DNA of 23,607 bases from Branchiostoma floridae (GCF_000003815.2 NC_049993.1:20465438-20489044); one strand, 5' to 3'. Positions 9,629 to 18,238 are shown, numbered from the stretch's first letter. Notes: generated by a model from the letters alone, not told the origin. A program made the numbers and translations.

Positions 9629-9713
<85 letters not shown>

Positions 9714-10400
9714 CTGTGTGTATGAATGTGTGTGTGTGTGTGTGTGTGTCTGTATAGATGTGTGTATGTGTATCTGCGCGTGCGTGTGTGTGTGATACTA
9801 GGGTTTGTGACATCTGTGACTGTCATAACCAAAAAAATACTACAGAAAAAGTGCATTTGATGGCAAAGTAATTACTGGTTATGATGCACCTTCGTTCGTT
9901 GGTTTACTTAAATGAAAGCGGATGATGAATTGTACCTAAATCTTAACAAGAAAACTTGAAAACAAAGTTCCAACCAAGTGCCTGCCATTGCCCCTGTTTC
10001 CTTGTCGCCATTTTGTTATGACGTATGAACCCGACATTTGAACGGACAGGCGTTCCCACTATTTTACTTTTCTCGTGGACAAAAGTACATCAGGTACCAT
10101 GTAGGGTCACAGAGAAGAAGTTGTTGACTAACCTGAGTAGCAAGGAAGCTGTCTTAAGTCTGCAAACGCCTTAAAGTCTCAGGGAGCCTGTCTTAACTGT
10201 GTCCGTCAGTGTGCCATTCAACTCTGCACTGAGGTGGTTGGACTACCTGAGGTTAATTTTAGACATTGGGTTCGGCCGACACTGCCTTTTGTCTTACATG
10301 CCCACAGGTGATAACAATATCTGTGGTAGTTAGTTGTGTCAGGCGTGTAAACATAATGAGTTGTTTTTGTTGTTCTGCTAACTGCTAACATGTAATTCTG
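9151..10400 (+). repeat. Composite repeat, large unit III (partial, more diverged)
   Basis: Starts with the same TTTTCGCTGGTCTACAAATG anchor. The CT tract is about 9410-9608, followed by a long GT tract. The second half-unit begins near 9970 with CCAACCAAGTGCCTG and GTCGCCATTTTGTT. Part of the first block is replaced by a G-rich run at 9211-9233. The similarity fades near 10400. Confidence 0.85.
9628..9795 (+). repeat. Long (GT)n microsatellite
   Basis: Almost pure GT dinucleotide repeat from about 9635 to 9712, with interrupted GT continuing to about 9795. Alternating purine-pyrimidine tracts of this length can adopt Z-DNA. The cysteine/valine-rich and histidine/threonine-rich open readings across it are trivial. 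Confidence 0.95.
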
Positions 10401-10410
10401 GTGCTAAATG

Positions 10411-10502
10411 TGGTCCGTCAGTCAACTTCTTTCTGTTACCCTGTATAGTATCTGTCTATCTGATGTATTGTTTGTCCACGAGAAGTAAAATAGTTGGAAC
10501 AA
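10411..10502 (-). repeat. Inverted copy of the composite repeat, part 1
   Basis: The minus strand reads GTTCCAACTATTTTACTTCT, CGTGGACAAA, ATACATCAG and later AGAAGTTGACT. This is the same order as the plus-strand copy at about 10050-10130. About ten extra bases (near 10447-10460) split the TACATCAG/TACCATG part. Its continuation lies beyond the transposon at 11270. Confidence 0.8.
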
Positions 10503-11269
10503 GAGTTCGTAGACCTCATATCTCCATGAAATAGTCTGATTATGTAAATCCACATTTGCATAATCTATGCTAAGTTATGTACACCTGTAAGTAACCTACG
10601 CTGGTTACTATGTTGATTGTCCAAGCATTTACCACATCGATAAATTATGGCACTTTTGCATTAATTATGCAAATTAGGGACTTATTTGCATATTAGGTAT
10701 CTGATAATGTTCCACCTGCCCCAAACTACATATATTGCATGTATCTGAGTTCTGTAAAGGAAACACTGCAAATACAGATTTTCCTCATTAAATATGCAAA
10801 TTAAGTGCCAGTTTGCATAATTTGCATTTCATGATGTACATCTCTGTCCAAGCTACCTACATACCAAATATCATGTAAATTTGTCATTCCCTTCTTCAGT
10901 TATCGTCCTTAGAAGATTTTGACAAAAATGCACCTGCAGTTCCAGAGCAACCTGCTAGGGGAACCAAATATACACCAGATATCCCTTATGTCACAAGCTA
11001 TCTGGTATCATACCAAAATCACGACCATAGCACATCCAGTTCAAAAGATCAAAAAAATGAATTTCTGCTGCAGTACCAAGGTCACATACCAGGGGCCCCA
11101 AAATTGACCTTGACCTTTGTCTTCCCAACACATACCAACAAACTAAATATCATTTTAATCCATCCAGAGGTTCTTGAGTTATGCTCACTACAAAATCCGG
11201 ACACACAGACACACAAACACACACACACACAGACACACTCAAAACTATATCTCCATTTTTCATGGAGAT
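10503..11269. mobile_element. Non-autonomous transposon (~767 bp) nested in the inverted repeat copy
   Basis: Perfect 13-bp inverted repeats TATCTCCATGAAA (10519-10531) and TTTCATGGAGATA (11258-11270) sit at or near the ends. The right end is also a hairpin, TATCTCCAT / ATGGAGATA with a 5-base loop (11248-11270), and is preceded by an AC-rich microsatellite (about 11199-11240). AACAA flanks both ends (10498-10502 and 11270-11274). Joining the flanks restores the interrupted composite repeat, which proves insertion. The left half has about three ~125-bp subrepeats rich in ATGCAAAT/ATTTGCAT. There is no transposase reading. The terminal hairpin plus a microsatellite core recalls Helentron/DINE-type elements, but the 5-bp duplication fits a TIR element better; the class is left open. 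Confidence 0.8.
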
Positions 11270-11317
11270 AACAAATGTCCGGTCAAATGTTCGGTTCATA
11301 CGTCATAACAAAATGGC
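11270..11317 (-). repeat. Inverted copy of the composite repeat, part 2
   Basis: The minus strand reads TCGCCATTTTGTTATGACGT, then ATGAAC, then ACATTTGACCGGACA. This matches the plus-strand copy at about 10007-10050. It joins directly to part 1 (10411-10502) once the intervening transposon is removed. Confidence 0.8.
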
Positions 11318-12720
11318 GAAGGGATTTGAAGGGATGTATCATGTATTACGTATTCGGACAAGCCCATTCGTCATCACGATTTGGACCAATCAGCACGACG
11401 ATTGGTGCGCAGATCATCCTACACCCATGACTCTAAAAATATCACTCCAGGCAAACCTCTATTCTTTGGCTGCAAAAATGATATGAACCGCTAGGGGTCA
11501 TCAGTGCGATTGAGATAAAGCGATTGAGATAACTGGCAAACAGTGGCGTTATATCATAATCTCTCGGCTTTGCTTCGCGAACGAAGATCGTCTCTGGAGG
11601 GATGTTGCCCACGTCTATATGTCATAATAAGGCCACAGCAAGTGCGTTTTATTGATTACATCCTCTTCAGACTGCAAAAATTGTGAGATAGGAGAACAAA
11701 AACAAGATTAAAAAAGGTAAAAAAAAAAACAAGATAACTAAACTTCCAAATAGACACCATAAACATTGTAAGAAGAATTGAAGCCATGAAACATGGCATA
11801 ATAGCCTACAAGCCATTCATTCCTGTATTCAAGAAGTGCACTACTGTAGTACATGTGACACTAGTGTGGTAGACCGGTATCACTTACCAAGATGGCAACT
11901 ACATTCATGACTTCCATGTTGGTGCCACTTTTTTTTCAACTATCCAACTAGTTTCACTAGTATAACTACTGTCATCGCTAGTGTCACCTCTGCAAGTACA
12001 ATCATTAGGCTACAACACAACATATTTGCCCATTTTCGTACTTTCTCGTCATGTTGACCATCTCCGAAGAAGAAATCAATTCTTTTTCCCCCCTGAAATC
12101 AGGCGAAAATTAATGAGCGCTCTTATGTCATCCATAAAATTTATTTGCTGTGGCCTATGTGACTTAAAATCAACGCTAATAGCAAGCGCACGACCTCTAG
12201 CGGTTGGCAGCGGTATTGCAGCTGGCCAGACATGACTGAATCGTTCCAAAATTCCAGCAAAAATAAGACAGAATAACAAATTAGAAGTATTTGTAATTCC
12301 ATTTGGCCCTAGATTTGTGTTGTTGAACGTTTTGTGTCCGTCTGTACCACACAGGCTGACACCACTGTTTATTGCAAGGGATTCCTTCAGCACCAAGGAC
12401 AGGGAAACCTTTCTCAGTGTGTCATTAGTAAACGCTGGTCCCACGCCTGGGGAGCGAGGCTAGCTGTTGATGCCCCGTATGTCAACTCTGTTGCTGGTGT
12501 AGGAGGTTAAGGCACGTCAATAAACAGAATCCCTGTAAACTGCGCGATTGTAAGTTTTATTTCCACGTAATCTTAAACAATCACTATCTAGGGTTCAGGT
12601 AACTAATTATTATAGCTACAGTACTCTAATTTAGATTGATTTTAAATGACATAATATGTAATTCTGTTTGTTTTATTGCCAAGTTAGTTTGTTTATTGGT
12701 TCCATCCTGCCGTAACTTGA
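11318..12720. other. Unassigned intergenic DNA between repeats and promoter
   Basis: A 14-bp direct repeat GCGATTGAGATAA occurs twice near 11502-11530. Inverted GTGACACTAG / CTAGTGTCAC at 11855 and 11978 may bound a 133-bp mini-element. TTCAGCACCAAGGACAGG at 12387-12404 matches the 43-bp minisatellite. A 122-codon minus-strand reading covers 12076-12444, with a possible CTCCCCAG acceptor just upstream, but it has no domain I know. Nothing else is supported. Confidence 0.4.
12387..12404 (+). repeat. 18-bp exact match to the 43-bp minisatellite unit
   Basis: TTCAGCACCAAGGACAGG is identical to the AAGG variant of the 708-1935 unit and then diverges. An 18-bp match is unlikely by chance in a window this size. 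It may be another relic of the source sequence. Confidence 0.5.
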
Positions 12721-12724
12721 GCCC

Positions 12725-12737
12725 GTTACCAGGCAAC
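12725..12737 (+). promoter_or_regulatory. X-box-like RFX site
   Basis: GTTACCAGGCAAC contains the two RFX half-sites GTTACC and GGCAAC with one base between. X-boxes of this form are known in promoters of ciliary genes. It lies about 270 bp upstream of the likely transcription start of the plus-strand gene. Binding is inferred from the motif only. Confidence 0.45.
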
Positions 12738-12756
12738 CTGATTGTTCGAACAATCG

Positions 12757-12764
12757 TGACGTCA
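12757..12764 (+). promoter_or_regulatory. Perfect cAMP-response element (CRE)
   Basis: TGACGTCA is the palindromic CREB/ATF consensus, within a longer palindrome GTGACGTCAC. It lies 20 bases right of the X-box-like site, in a locally GC-richer, CpG-containing stretch. This fits a proximal promoter. Confidence 0.5.
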
Positions 12765-12984
12765 CGGCTAGGATACCGGGACAGCTCAGCCGAGTGGGGC
12801 CGTGTTCCAGTCGTGCTCGTGCTAAAACGCAGGATTTCAGCACTCAGACGGTGCACTAACCGCCAAAAATCGCATCAAATATTGTTTAGACATTCCTGCA
12901 TCTACCACCACCATGGGACCGGGTTAAGTTTGTAAGAAGTAGAGTTTAACGGCGTCAAAAGGACGACCTTTGACGTGAGAGACT

Positions 12985-13184
12985 CTGTCTGAGGAGCCGC
13001 CATCTTGTCGAGACTGCAGCTGTTGACGCCGGACAGTCGACACACAGAAACAAGCCTTAACAGTGATGACAGACTGAACTTAAGAAGATTGTAGCAGGAC
13101 AGAAGTCTTAGGAACACAACACACATCCTTCTGCTGCAACTCCACAAGTTTACCACAACTCAGCACATTTTGTTTGAGACTAAG
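12985..13184 (+). other. Probable 5' UTR exon 1 of the plus-strand gene
   Basis: The left edge is approximate, placed at the YY1-type element. The right edge is set by the donor AAG/GTATGT at 13184/13185. No long open reading crosses it in phase with exon 2, whose start codon lies 18 bases inside that exon, so exon 1 would be non-coding. A transcript is needed to confirm it belongs to this gene. Confidence 0.45.
12996..13007 (+). promoter_or_regulatory. YY1-type element at the probable transcription start
   Basis: GCCGCCATCTTG is a perfect YY1 consensus. Such elements often sit just downstream of the start site in TATA-less promoters. The following 180 bases lead to a good splice donor, so a transcription start shortly before this point is plausible. 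Confidence 0.5.
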
Positions 13185-14869
13185 GTATGTGTTTATCATT
13201 TAAAAATCACGGCACTAGAAGAAAAGTAGCAGAACATTTTCCTTGACAAGTAGAGGCTCAGTTTTCTTTCTCTATAAAGTACTAACGGGTTGGACTGAGA
13301 AGTCAAGTAAGGTATTAGATAAAGATGACTTCTATGTTAAAGTAAAAAGTTAAGGAGGAAAGTTTTATCACGTAAAATGTGCCTGTAGTATTGAAGTATA
13401 TAATTTTTTTTCGCTTACGTTTTACGGTGTTGACAAGCAAAAATAGTCGAAGCTTTGATCGTGGTTTATGCCTTGATACTGCATCCAGGAAAGACGGCTT
13501 CAGCCTGTTTATAAAGACCAGGAAAAAAGGTGACTGATACATGACAATTTCTGTACAATGTACTACTTAGATAAATGATATAAAAGATGATGATTTGTTG
13601 TATTTAACAGCGATTGTGGATCACAGACTTTCTACAAAACATGTCTCGGTCAACGCTTATTTATTTGTCTAGAAAAATACACAAATTTTGTGTAACACCG
13701 TTCTATGAGTGATTTTGGAACTTACTGATGTCCAGTTATTTGACGTCTGTTGTTTGTTAGGGTATGACAGTGGTAGTTGACTTGAGTAGGCAGTTCAGTG
13801 TAAGACATGGCAGGATAAAACATGGTAGATTCAGTTTGGAAAATGCTGGTTTTCTGGTTGAAATTGTGTCCTACTGTCAAGGTAGGTGTTGGCTCTGTGA
13901 TTTTATGAAAAGGTAAAAACAAAGCGTTGATACCATGTCAGGAAGCACATTTTCCTATAGCAAATTCTGGTGAAGTATAATTCTAAAACTTCAGCTTCAT
14001 TGCTAGACCAGTTTCTTACTCAGTGCTAGAATTTTGGGGATGCCACAGGGGTGGAGCCTTGTTTCTGTTGCCTTTATTATGTCTGACTTCACTTAACATC
14101 AACTGAGAAGTGTACAGGAGCCATGTTAAGATTTCCTTCATAATTTCAATCAGGATTAAAACATTGTATCAGCAACTAGTTAGGTTTTTTCTGCTGTATA
14201 AATCTTTATATGGTGATGAAAGTATTAGAAGAAAGGCTGGACAATGTCCTATTGTAAAGTTTATAAAATCAAGACCATAGAACAACATACCACAGTAGAA
14301 ACTCATGGACAGCAAAGCATCAAACTGTTTTACACTATATACATGTACAGGCAGGGTTCGAAATACACATACTTAACTTGCAATTTGCACATAATTTTTG
14401 AGATTTGCATGTAAAATTATTCTGAACTTGCAATCTTGCATGTTGAAAATACCTGGCCTATTGGACAAATACTGAGGAATTAGACACCCTACTCTTAGAC
14501 AAAAAGACAAATGGATGTGTGTCTTTATCCTTTCTTGTTTTTGCCAGTAACTTTCTCCGGTAGCTTTACTACTTTTATGTAATCAAAATTCACCGATTCA
14601 AGCTAGCGATAATCGTTGCCATCGCGGCCTAGTTGTATTTTGCATGTAAATTTTTCAAATTGCACGTAAAATTTTTGTCAACTTGCAATTTTGCATGTAG
14701 CAAAAAAAAAAAGTATTTCGATCCCTGACAGGGTATAGACCAACTAAATTATCAACATGGCAAGTAAGAGTTAAAGTCCAAAGTGGGCAGTTGACCTTAA
14801 AGAGCAAAGTTTCTGGCAATTTTCTTCAAACTTAATTGATTTTAGATGACAAACTATTTTCTATTCCAG
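13185..14869 (+). other. Intron 1 of the plus-strand gene
   Basis: Runs from GTATGT at 13185 to TTTTCTATTCCAG ending at 14869. It is AT-rich, shows no coding signal and carries the hAT-like MITE at 14352-14727. The extent depends on the exon 1 prediction. Confidence 0.45.
14347..14732. mobile_element. hAT-like MITE (376 bp plus flanks)
   Basis: Terminal inverted repeats CAGGGTTCGAAATAC (14352-14366) and GTATTTCGATCCCTG (14713-14727) match at 14 of 15 positions. CAGGG ends are typical of hAT-type elements. ACAGG flanks both sides, shorter than the 8 bp expected for hAT, so the target duplication may have decayed. Inside are sub-terminal repeats of a TTGCA-rich segment (TTTGCATGTAAAATT at about 14404 and TTGCACGTAAAATTT at about 14661, each followed by AACTTGCAAT). 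There is no coding capacity. Confidence 0.75.
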
Positions 14870-15179
14870 GCCCCATCCCATCCACCATGTTCAGAAGACT
14901 ACAAGAGATCTCTCAGTCCTATGAGTTGTACCTTGTCCCCAACCCTCCCTCCAACCCCAATCCAGCCAACCAGGCACCACAGGATGTCCAGCGCCAGACC
15001 CGTAAGGGCCGCAGAAACCTCAGCAAGGCCCCCCAGGTCCTCGGTAAGGCCCCCCAGGTCCTCGGTGTGGACATGAACAAGTTGGTGAACTCCTGTGAAG
15101 AGGCCGATCGTCACCTGAAGGCTGGGCACAGACCTGAGTACATTCCAGCCAGAGGATTCTCAGACAACATGCCAAACAG
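14870..15179 (+). CDS. Exon 2, first coding exon
   Basis: The acceptor is TTTTCTATTCCAG. Coding begins at 14887 and gives 97 codons plus two bases (phase 2). The donor is AACAG/GTGCAC, which is weak (no purine-A-G-T after GT). It is chosen because it joins in frame to exon 3, giving NMPNRYMRSSP. If the donor is not used, the reading stops at 15252 and would make a ~121-residue product. It holds the KAPQVLG duplication, an exact 21-bp tandem repeat at 15025-15066. Confidence 0.7.
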
Positions 15180-16990
15180 GTGCACCCTTGGAGTTATCCT
15201 AAATATTAGATTGTTCAGGGACTTTTCACTTGCTCCAGAAGTCTTGTGTTAACCTATAGTAGGGGTGTGTACCTCATCTGCTGTACTCAAATTAAAGCCC
15301 TATGCAGTGCACTGACTTTTCCCTTTTTTGTATCTGAAGATACATGAGATCATCCCCCACAGAAGAGGAGCTGGATAGAGCCTTAGAAGATCACGGGGAG
15401 AGACTGTACCACCACAAACTGCAGACCCAGATGTTTGGGGAGGACCTCAGCGCCTCCAAGCAGCCGTCCAAGAAGCGAGGTAAGAAAGTCCGCGCCCAGG
15501 AGAAGCTCCACCAACTCCAGCAGGAGCGCCACAACGCCGTGCCCTTCGGCCACAAACACCAGCTGCTCCGATCGGTGTGCACCACGGCCATGTTTGGCGA
15601 GGACCTGTCCGATAAGTCGACCCGTAGAGCGCCCGCACAGCCCGGCCTGGTTGGAGGACGGAACCACCGCACCCACGACATGCAGGGAGCAGAGAAGCCG
15701 CGGTACCAGGTGCATCCTGAGTCTGATGATCACAATGAGGCCGTCTACATCACCATGGAAGACCTGGACTTCCGCGACAACAGACTGAAGCAAGCAGCCG
15801 ACTCGGATCTCTCCTCGGACAGGACTGGTGAGAGTTGGAAACTTTGTGTTTAAGTATAGAGTTCTACTCAGTCTGTACTCCTGTTTTTTTAACCCTTCAG
15901 TATAACATGATCCAGGTGGATGGAGAAACTGTGCAGTCCCACTGAATCCTAACACAAACCTCCACTAGTGAACTAGTCAAGCCTTTTCTTTCTTTTTCCA
16001 GAAAGTGCAAACAGGAAACAAAATTCACAATGTTGCCATAGATTTTCCTTTTATCTCTTCCTCTTTATTCTGTCTGGCAAATAGTTTCACATACATGTTT
16101 TGACATCTGAAAGGAAATTAGCCTGGTTGCCATTTTTTTTCCCTTGCAGCCATCATCATAATAACTGTGGATACTTATACATCCCTCTACATTTTATACC
16201 TTGTAGCTTCCAAGCTGTCATCCCTGGCTCCACAGCGCCACCGTCTGGCTGGAAAGAGAACTGCAGCAGCCGCCACCATCTCTGACCACCACTCGGTGAG
16301 TTTCAGCACATGTTGACTGGTTCATTTGAAACTTACAGTAAACAGTTTTGTCATCACTTTTCAGCGTAAGAAAGTGAGATCAAGGAAAGAGGTTTCTTGG
16401 TTTATACAATCACAAAATAATCAAAGTTACCATTAATGATTTAAGCTTGAAACACAAATGTATCATGTACTCTCTGTCACCACTATAGCTGATGGACACA
16501 AAGCCACACATCGCCGCAACGTCCGACAACGCAGCCCCAAGTAACATCTCTGGCCACTACATGGTGAGTTTCAACCTGTTGACTCATTTCTTGAGACTTA
16601 CAGTCAACGTACACTGTTGACAATTAAGTTTTAGTGCAAATTAAAAAGTAACAAAGTTGTAGTGTTGTATTTTGTAGTGAGAATCAACATGAAGTATACT
16701 GAAGTAGCCACTTCACTACTAAACCTCTTAGAACATTCTTGCTTTGTATAATCATTAAGAAATGACCAAAGTTACCTTTCAGCTTTATCATATACCCAAA
16801 CACTAACCATGGACATGCTCACCACCAGCTGAAGGACCCAAAACCTCCAGTTGCCACAAATTCCGACATTGCCATGGCAACAGAGAAGCTGCAGACCAAG
16901 AAGCGAGCATCCCACCGCAGGACGAGAGACAGCCGGGCCCTGAAGCGGCGCTGTGAGAGTCCCAGCGGCCCCGTGCGCAGCAAACACTAA
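14887..16990 (+). CDS. Five-exon gene for an unrecognised 368-residue basic protein
   Basis: Join 14887-15179, 15340-15827, 16207-16295, 16489-16563 and 16829-16990. The total is 1,107 bases, 369 codons with stop, and all four junctions keep frame. The start is the first ATG after the acceptor at 14869, in a strong context (CCACCATGT). Visible features: a tandem heptad KAPQVLG (residues 47-60), MFGEDLS twice (129-135 and 182-188), a basic KKRGKKVR (142-149) followed by a short Q/E/L-rich helix-like stretch, an acidic patch near 220-232, LxDxKPxxAxxSD twice (from 291 and 316), and a very basic C terminus (339-356) that could be a nuclear signal. There is no signal peptide or membrane segment. 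I do not recognise the family. An X-box-like site upstream hints at a ciliary role, but only weakly. Confidence 0.75.
15025..15066 (+). repeat. Exact 21-bp in-frame tandem duplication
   Basis: A 21-bp segment starting AAGGCCCCCCAGG occurs twice back to back without a difference and encodes KAPQVLG twice. An exact in-frame coding repeat suggests recent replication slippage and possible length polymorphism. Confidence 0.9.
15340..15827 (+). CDS. Exon 3, largest coding exon
   Basis: The acceptor is TTTTTTGTATCTGAAG and the donor is GGACTG/GTGAGA (phase 1). It encodes residues 98 to 260 plus the first base of codon 261, including both MFGEDLS motifs. The composition is strongly coding-like: GC-rich third positions and a long open frame against AT-rich flanks. 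The complementary open readings on the minus strand are shadows of this bias. Confidence 0.8.
16207..16295 (+). CDS. Exon 4
   Basis: The acceptor is TATACCTTGTAG and the donor is TCG/GTGAGT, ending in phase 0. It completes codon 261 and encodes SKLSSLAPQRHRLAGKR followed by an alanine-rich run and TISDHHS. The last 18 bases and the following intron resemble those of exon 5. Confidence 0.75.
16279..16890 (+). repeat. Tandem duplication spanning exon 4 tail, introns 4/5 and exon 6 head
   Basis: Exon 4 tail plus intron 4 start (ATCTCTGACCACCACTCG, GTGAGTTTCAGCA, TGTTGACT, ACTTACAGT) is matched 267-268 bp later by exon 5 tail plus intron 5 start. Intron 4 end and exon 5 head match intron 5 end and exon 6 head (ATCAAAGTTACC against ACCAAAGTTACC; CTGATGGAC against CTGAAGGAC). 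Confidence 0.75.
16489..16563 (+). CDS. Exon 5, probable chimeric duplicate exon
   Basis: The acceptor is CACCACTATAG and the donor is ATG/GTGAGT; it is 75 bases, phase 0 at both ends. Its head (LMDTKPHIAATSD) resembles the head of exon 6 (LKDPKPPVATNSD). Its tail (ATCTCTGGCCACTACATG) resembles the tail of exon 4 (ATCTCTGACCACCACTCG). Confidence 0.7.
16829..16990 (+). CDS. Exon 6, last coding exon
   Basis: The acceptor is ATGCTCACCACCAG. It encodes 53 residues and ends at TAA 16988-16990. The C terminus is rich in lysine and arginine (KKRASHRRTRDSRALKRR), consistent with a nuclear localisation or nucleic-acid-binding tail. No canonical AATAAA is seen in the next 400 bases; a TATAAA at 17201 is a weak candidate signal. 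Confidence 0.75.
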   Translation: MKDPKPPVATNSDIAMATEKLQTKKRASHRRTRDSRALKRRCESPSGPVRSKH

Positions 16991-17740
16991 GTCCTCAGGT
17001 CGCCCTGACATCCCTCATAGTGTATATGGTCGTTCATAAACACTGTTTAACTCACAGATAGAAACCCCTTGAAAAACTCATTCCCCTTGGATCAAAACTA
17101 AGCTCAGCCTTAAAATGGTTTGCACAATATGTACATGTCCATGTTAAAAAACAATTTTACTAGACATTTTTCCAGTTTGAAATGTAAATCTATATCATTT
17201 TATAAAACAACTCCCCACTTATGAACATTTAAGGTGTAAAGTTACAACAAAACCTGTTCCATTGCGGTGCATGTTAAGTTTTTGAGGTCAGTAAGAAAAG
17301 GGGGGAACCAAACACCACAAACCTGCACATGAGAGATGTATCAGGGCCAAATCTGGCTAGAGGAATGTCCATGGTACAATCTAGAGAAATATGCCTGTAG
17401 CTAACAGATATCAGTACCATGGACACTCCTATTAAGTTTTTTAATAAGATCAAGGGTGTGTTTGAGTGATGCAGTTTTATCACCTAAAGCCTGCCATAGC
17501 AAACACGTAGTTTATATAGTACCAGGACTTCGGGCATTATCAGGACTTCCAAAGGTAAACTCAACGTGCAATATTCCAACAGTATTTCATCTACTGTTAT
17601 AGGAAACTCAAAGGGAGGTTTCACCATTAGGGTGGCCCGCACACAGTAAATGACCTTTGCCTCTCGACAGGGACTGTCCAAGTCCTGACAGAGTAGGGTT
17701 TCCCTTTAGGGGTTTTCCCTTTAGGGTGTGTGTGCGTAGG
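16991..17740 (+). other. 3' UTR and downstream intergenic DNA
   Basis: No gene is seen. Notable are a 17-bp near-perfect inverted repeat at 17361-17377 and 17414-17430 and repeated CCCTTTAGGG-type words at about 17699-17727. The end of the transcript cannot be placed from sequence alone. Confidence 0.4.
17361..17430. repeat. Stem-loop with 17-bp arms
   Basis: AGGAATGTCCATGGTAC pairs with GTACCATGGACACTCCT with one mismatch and a 36-base loop. It lies about 370 bases after the stop codon of the plus-strand gene, so it may be in its 3' UTR or in a MITE remnant. Confidence 0.7.
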
Positions 17741-17751
17741 TGTGAGTGTGC

Positions 17752-17806
17752 CATGTTTTGGTCTCCTGGATGGAATGGCCCCTTCCATCCAGGGGACCAA
17801 AACATG
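17752..17806. repeat. Hairpin copy 1 (55 bp)
   Basis: The arms are 24 bp with one mismatch and a 7-base loop TGGCCCC. The left arm starts CATGTTTTGGTCTCC and the right arm ends GGACCAAAACATG. The inner stem is GGATGGAA / TTCCATCC, fully paired and different in sequence from the other three copies. Confidence 0.9.
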
Positions 17807-17851
17807 CCTGTAAATGTGTGTCCATGTGTGGGTGGTTGGGTGGTGTGTGTG

Positions 17852-17908
17852 GCATGTTTTGGTCTCCCGCCCGGAATGGCCCCTTCCGGACAGGAGACCA
17901 AAACATGC
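17852..17908. repeat. Hairpin copy 2 (57 bp)
   Basis: The outer arm is GCATGTTTTGGTCTCC and its complement. The inner stem is CCGGAA / TTCCGG, with two mismatches between outer and inner stem. The 7-base loop TGGCCCC is the same as in copy 1. Confidence 0.9.
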
Positions 17909-18238
17909 GTGTCTTTTTGTGTGTGAACATGTGTTTGTGCATGTTATTGTGTATGTGTGTACATGTGTTTGTGTATGTGTGTGTGTGTGTACATGTGTTT
18001 GTGTGTGTGTGTACATGTGTTTGTGTAAGTACATGTGTGTGTTTATGTGTGTGTGTACATGTGTGTGTTTGTGTGTGTACATGTGTTTATGTTTGTGCAT
18101 GTTATTGTGTGACACTGTGTGTACATGTGTTTGTGTGTGTGTACATGCGCTTGAGTGGGTGTACATGTGTTTGAGTGTGTGTACATGTGTTTGTGTGTGT
18201 GTACATGTGCATGTGTGGGTGGTTGGGTGGTGTGTGTG

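Noticed and set aside
12076-12444. 122-codon minus-strand reading
   Set aside because: No recognisable domain, no clear codon bias, and only a weak acceptor upstream. Not listed as a gene.
15383-15955. Minus-strand open readings opposite exon 3
   Set aside because: Shadow frames caused by the GC-rich third positions of the real plus-strand exon.
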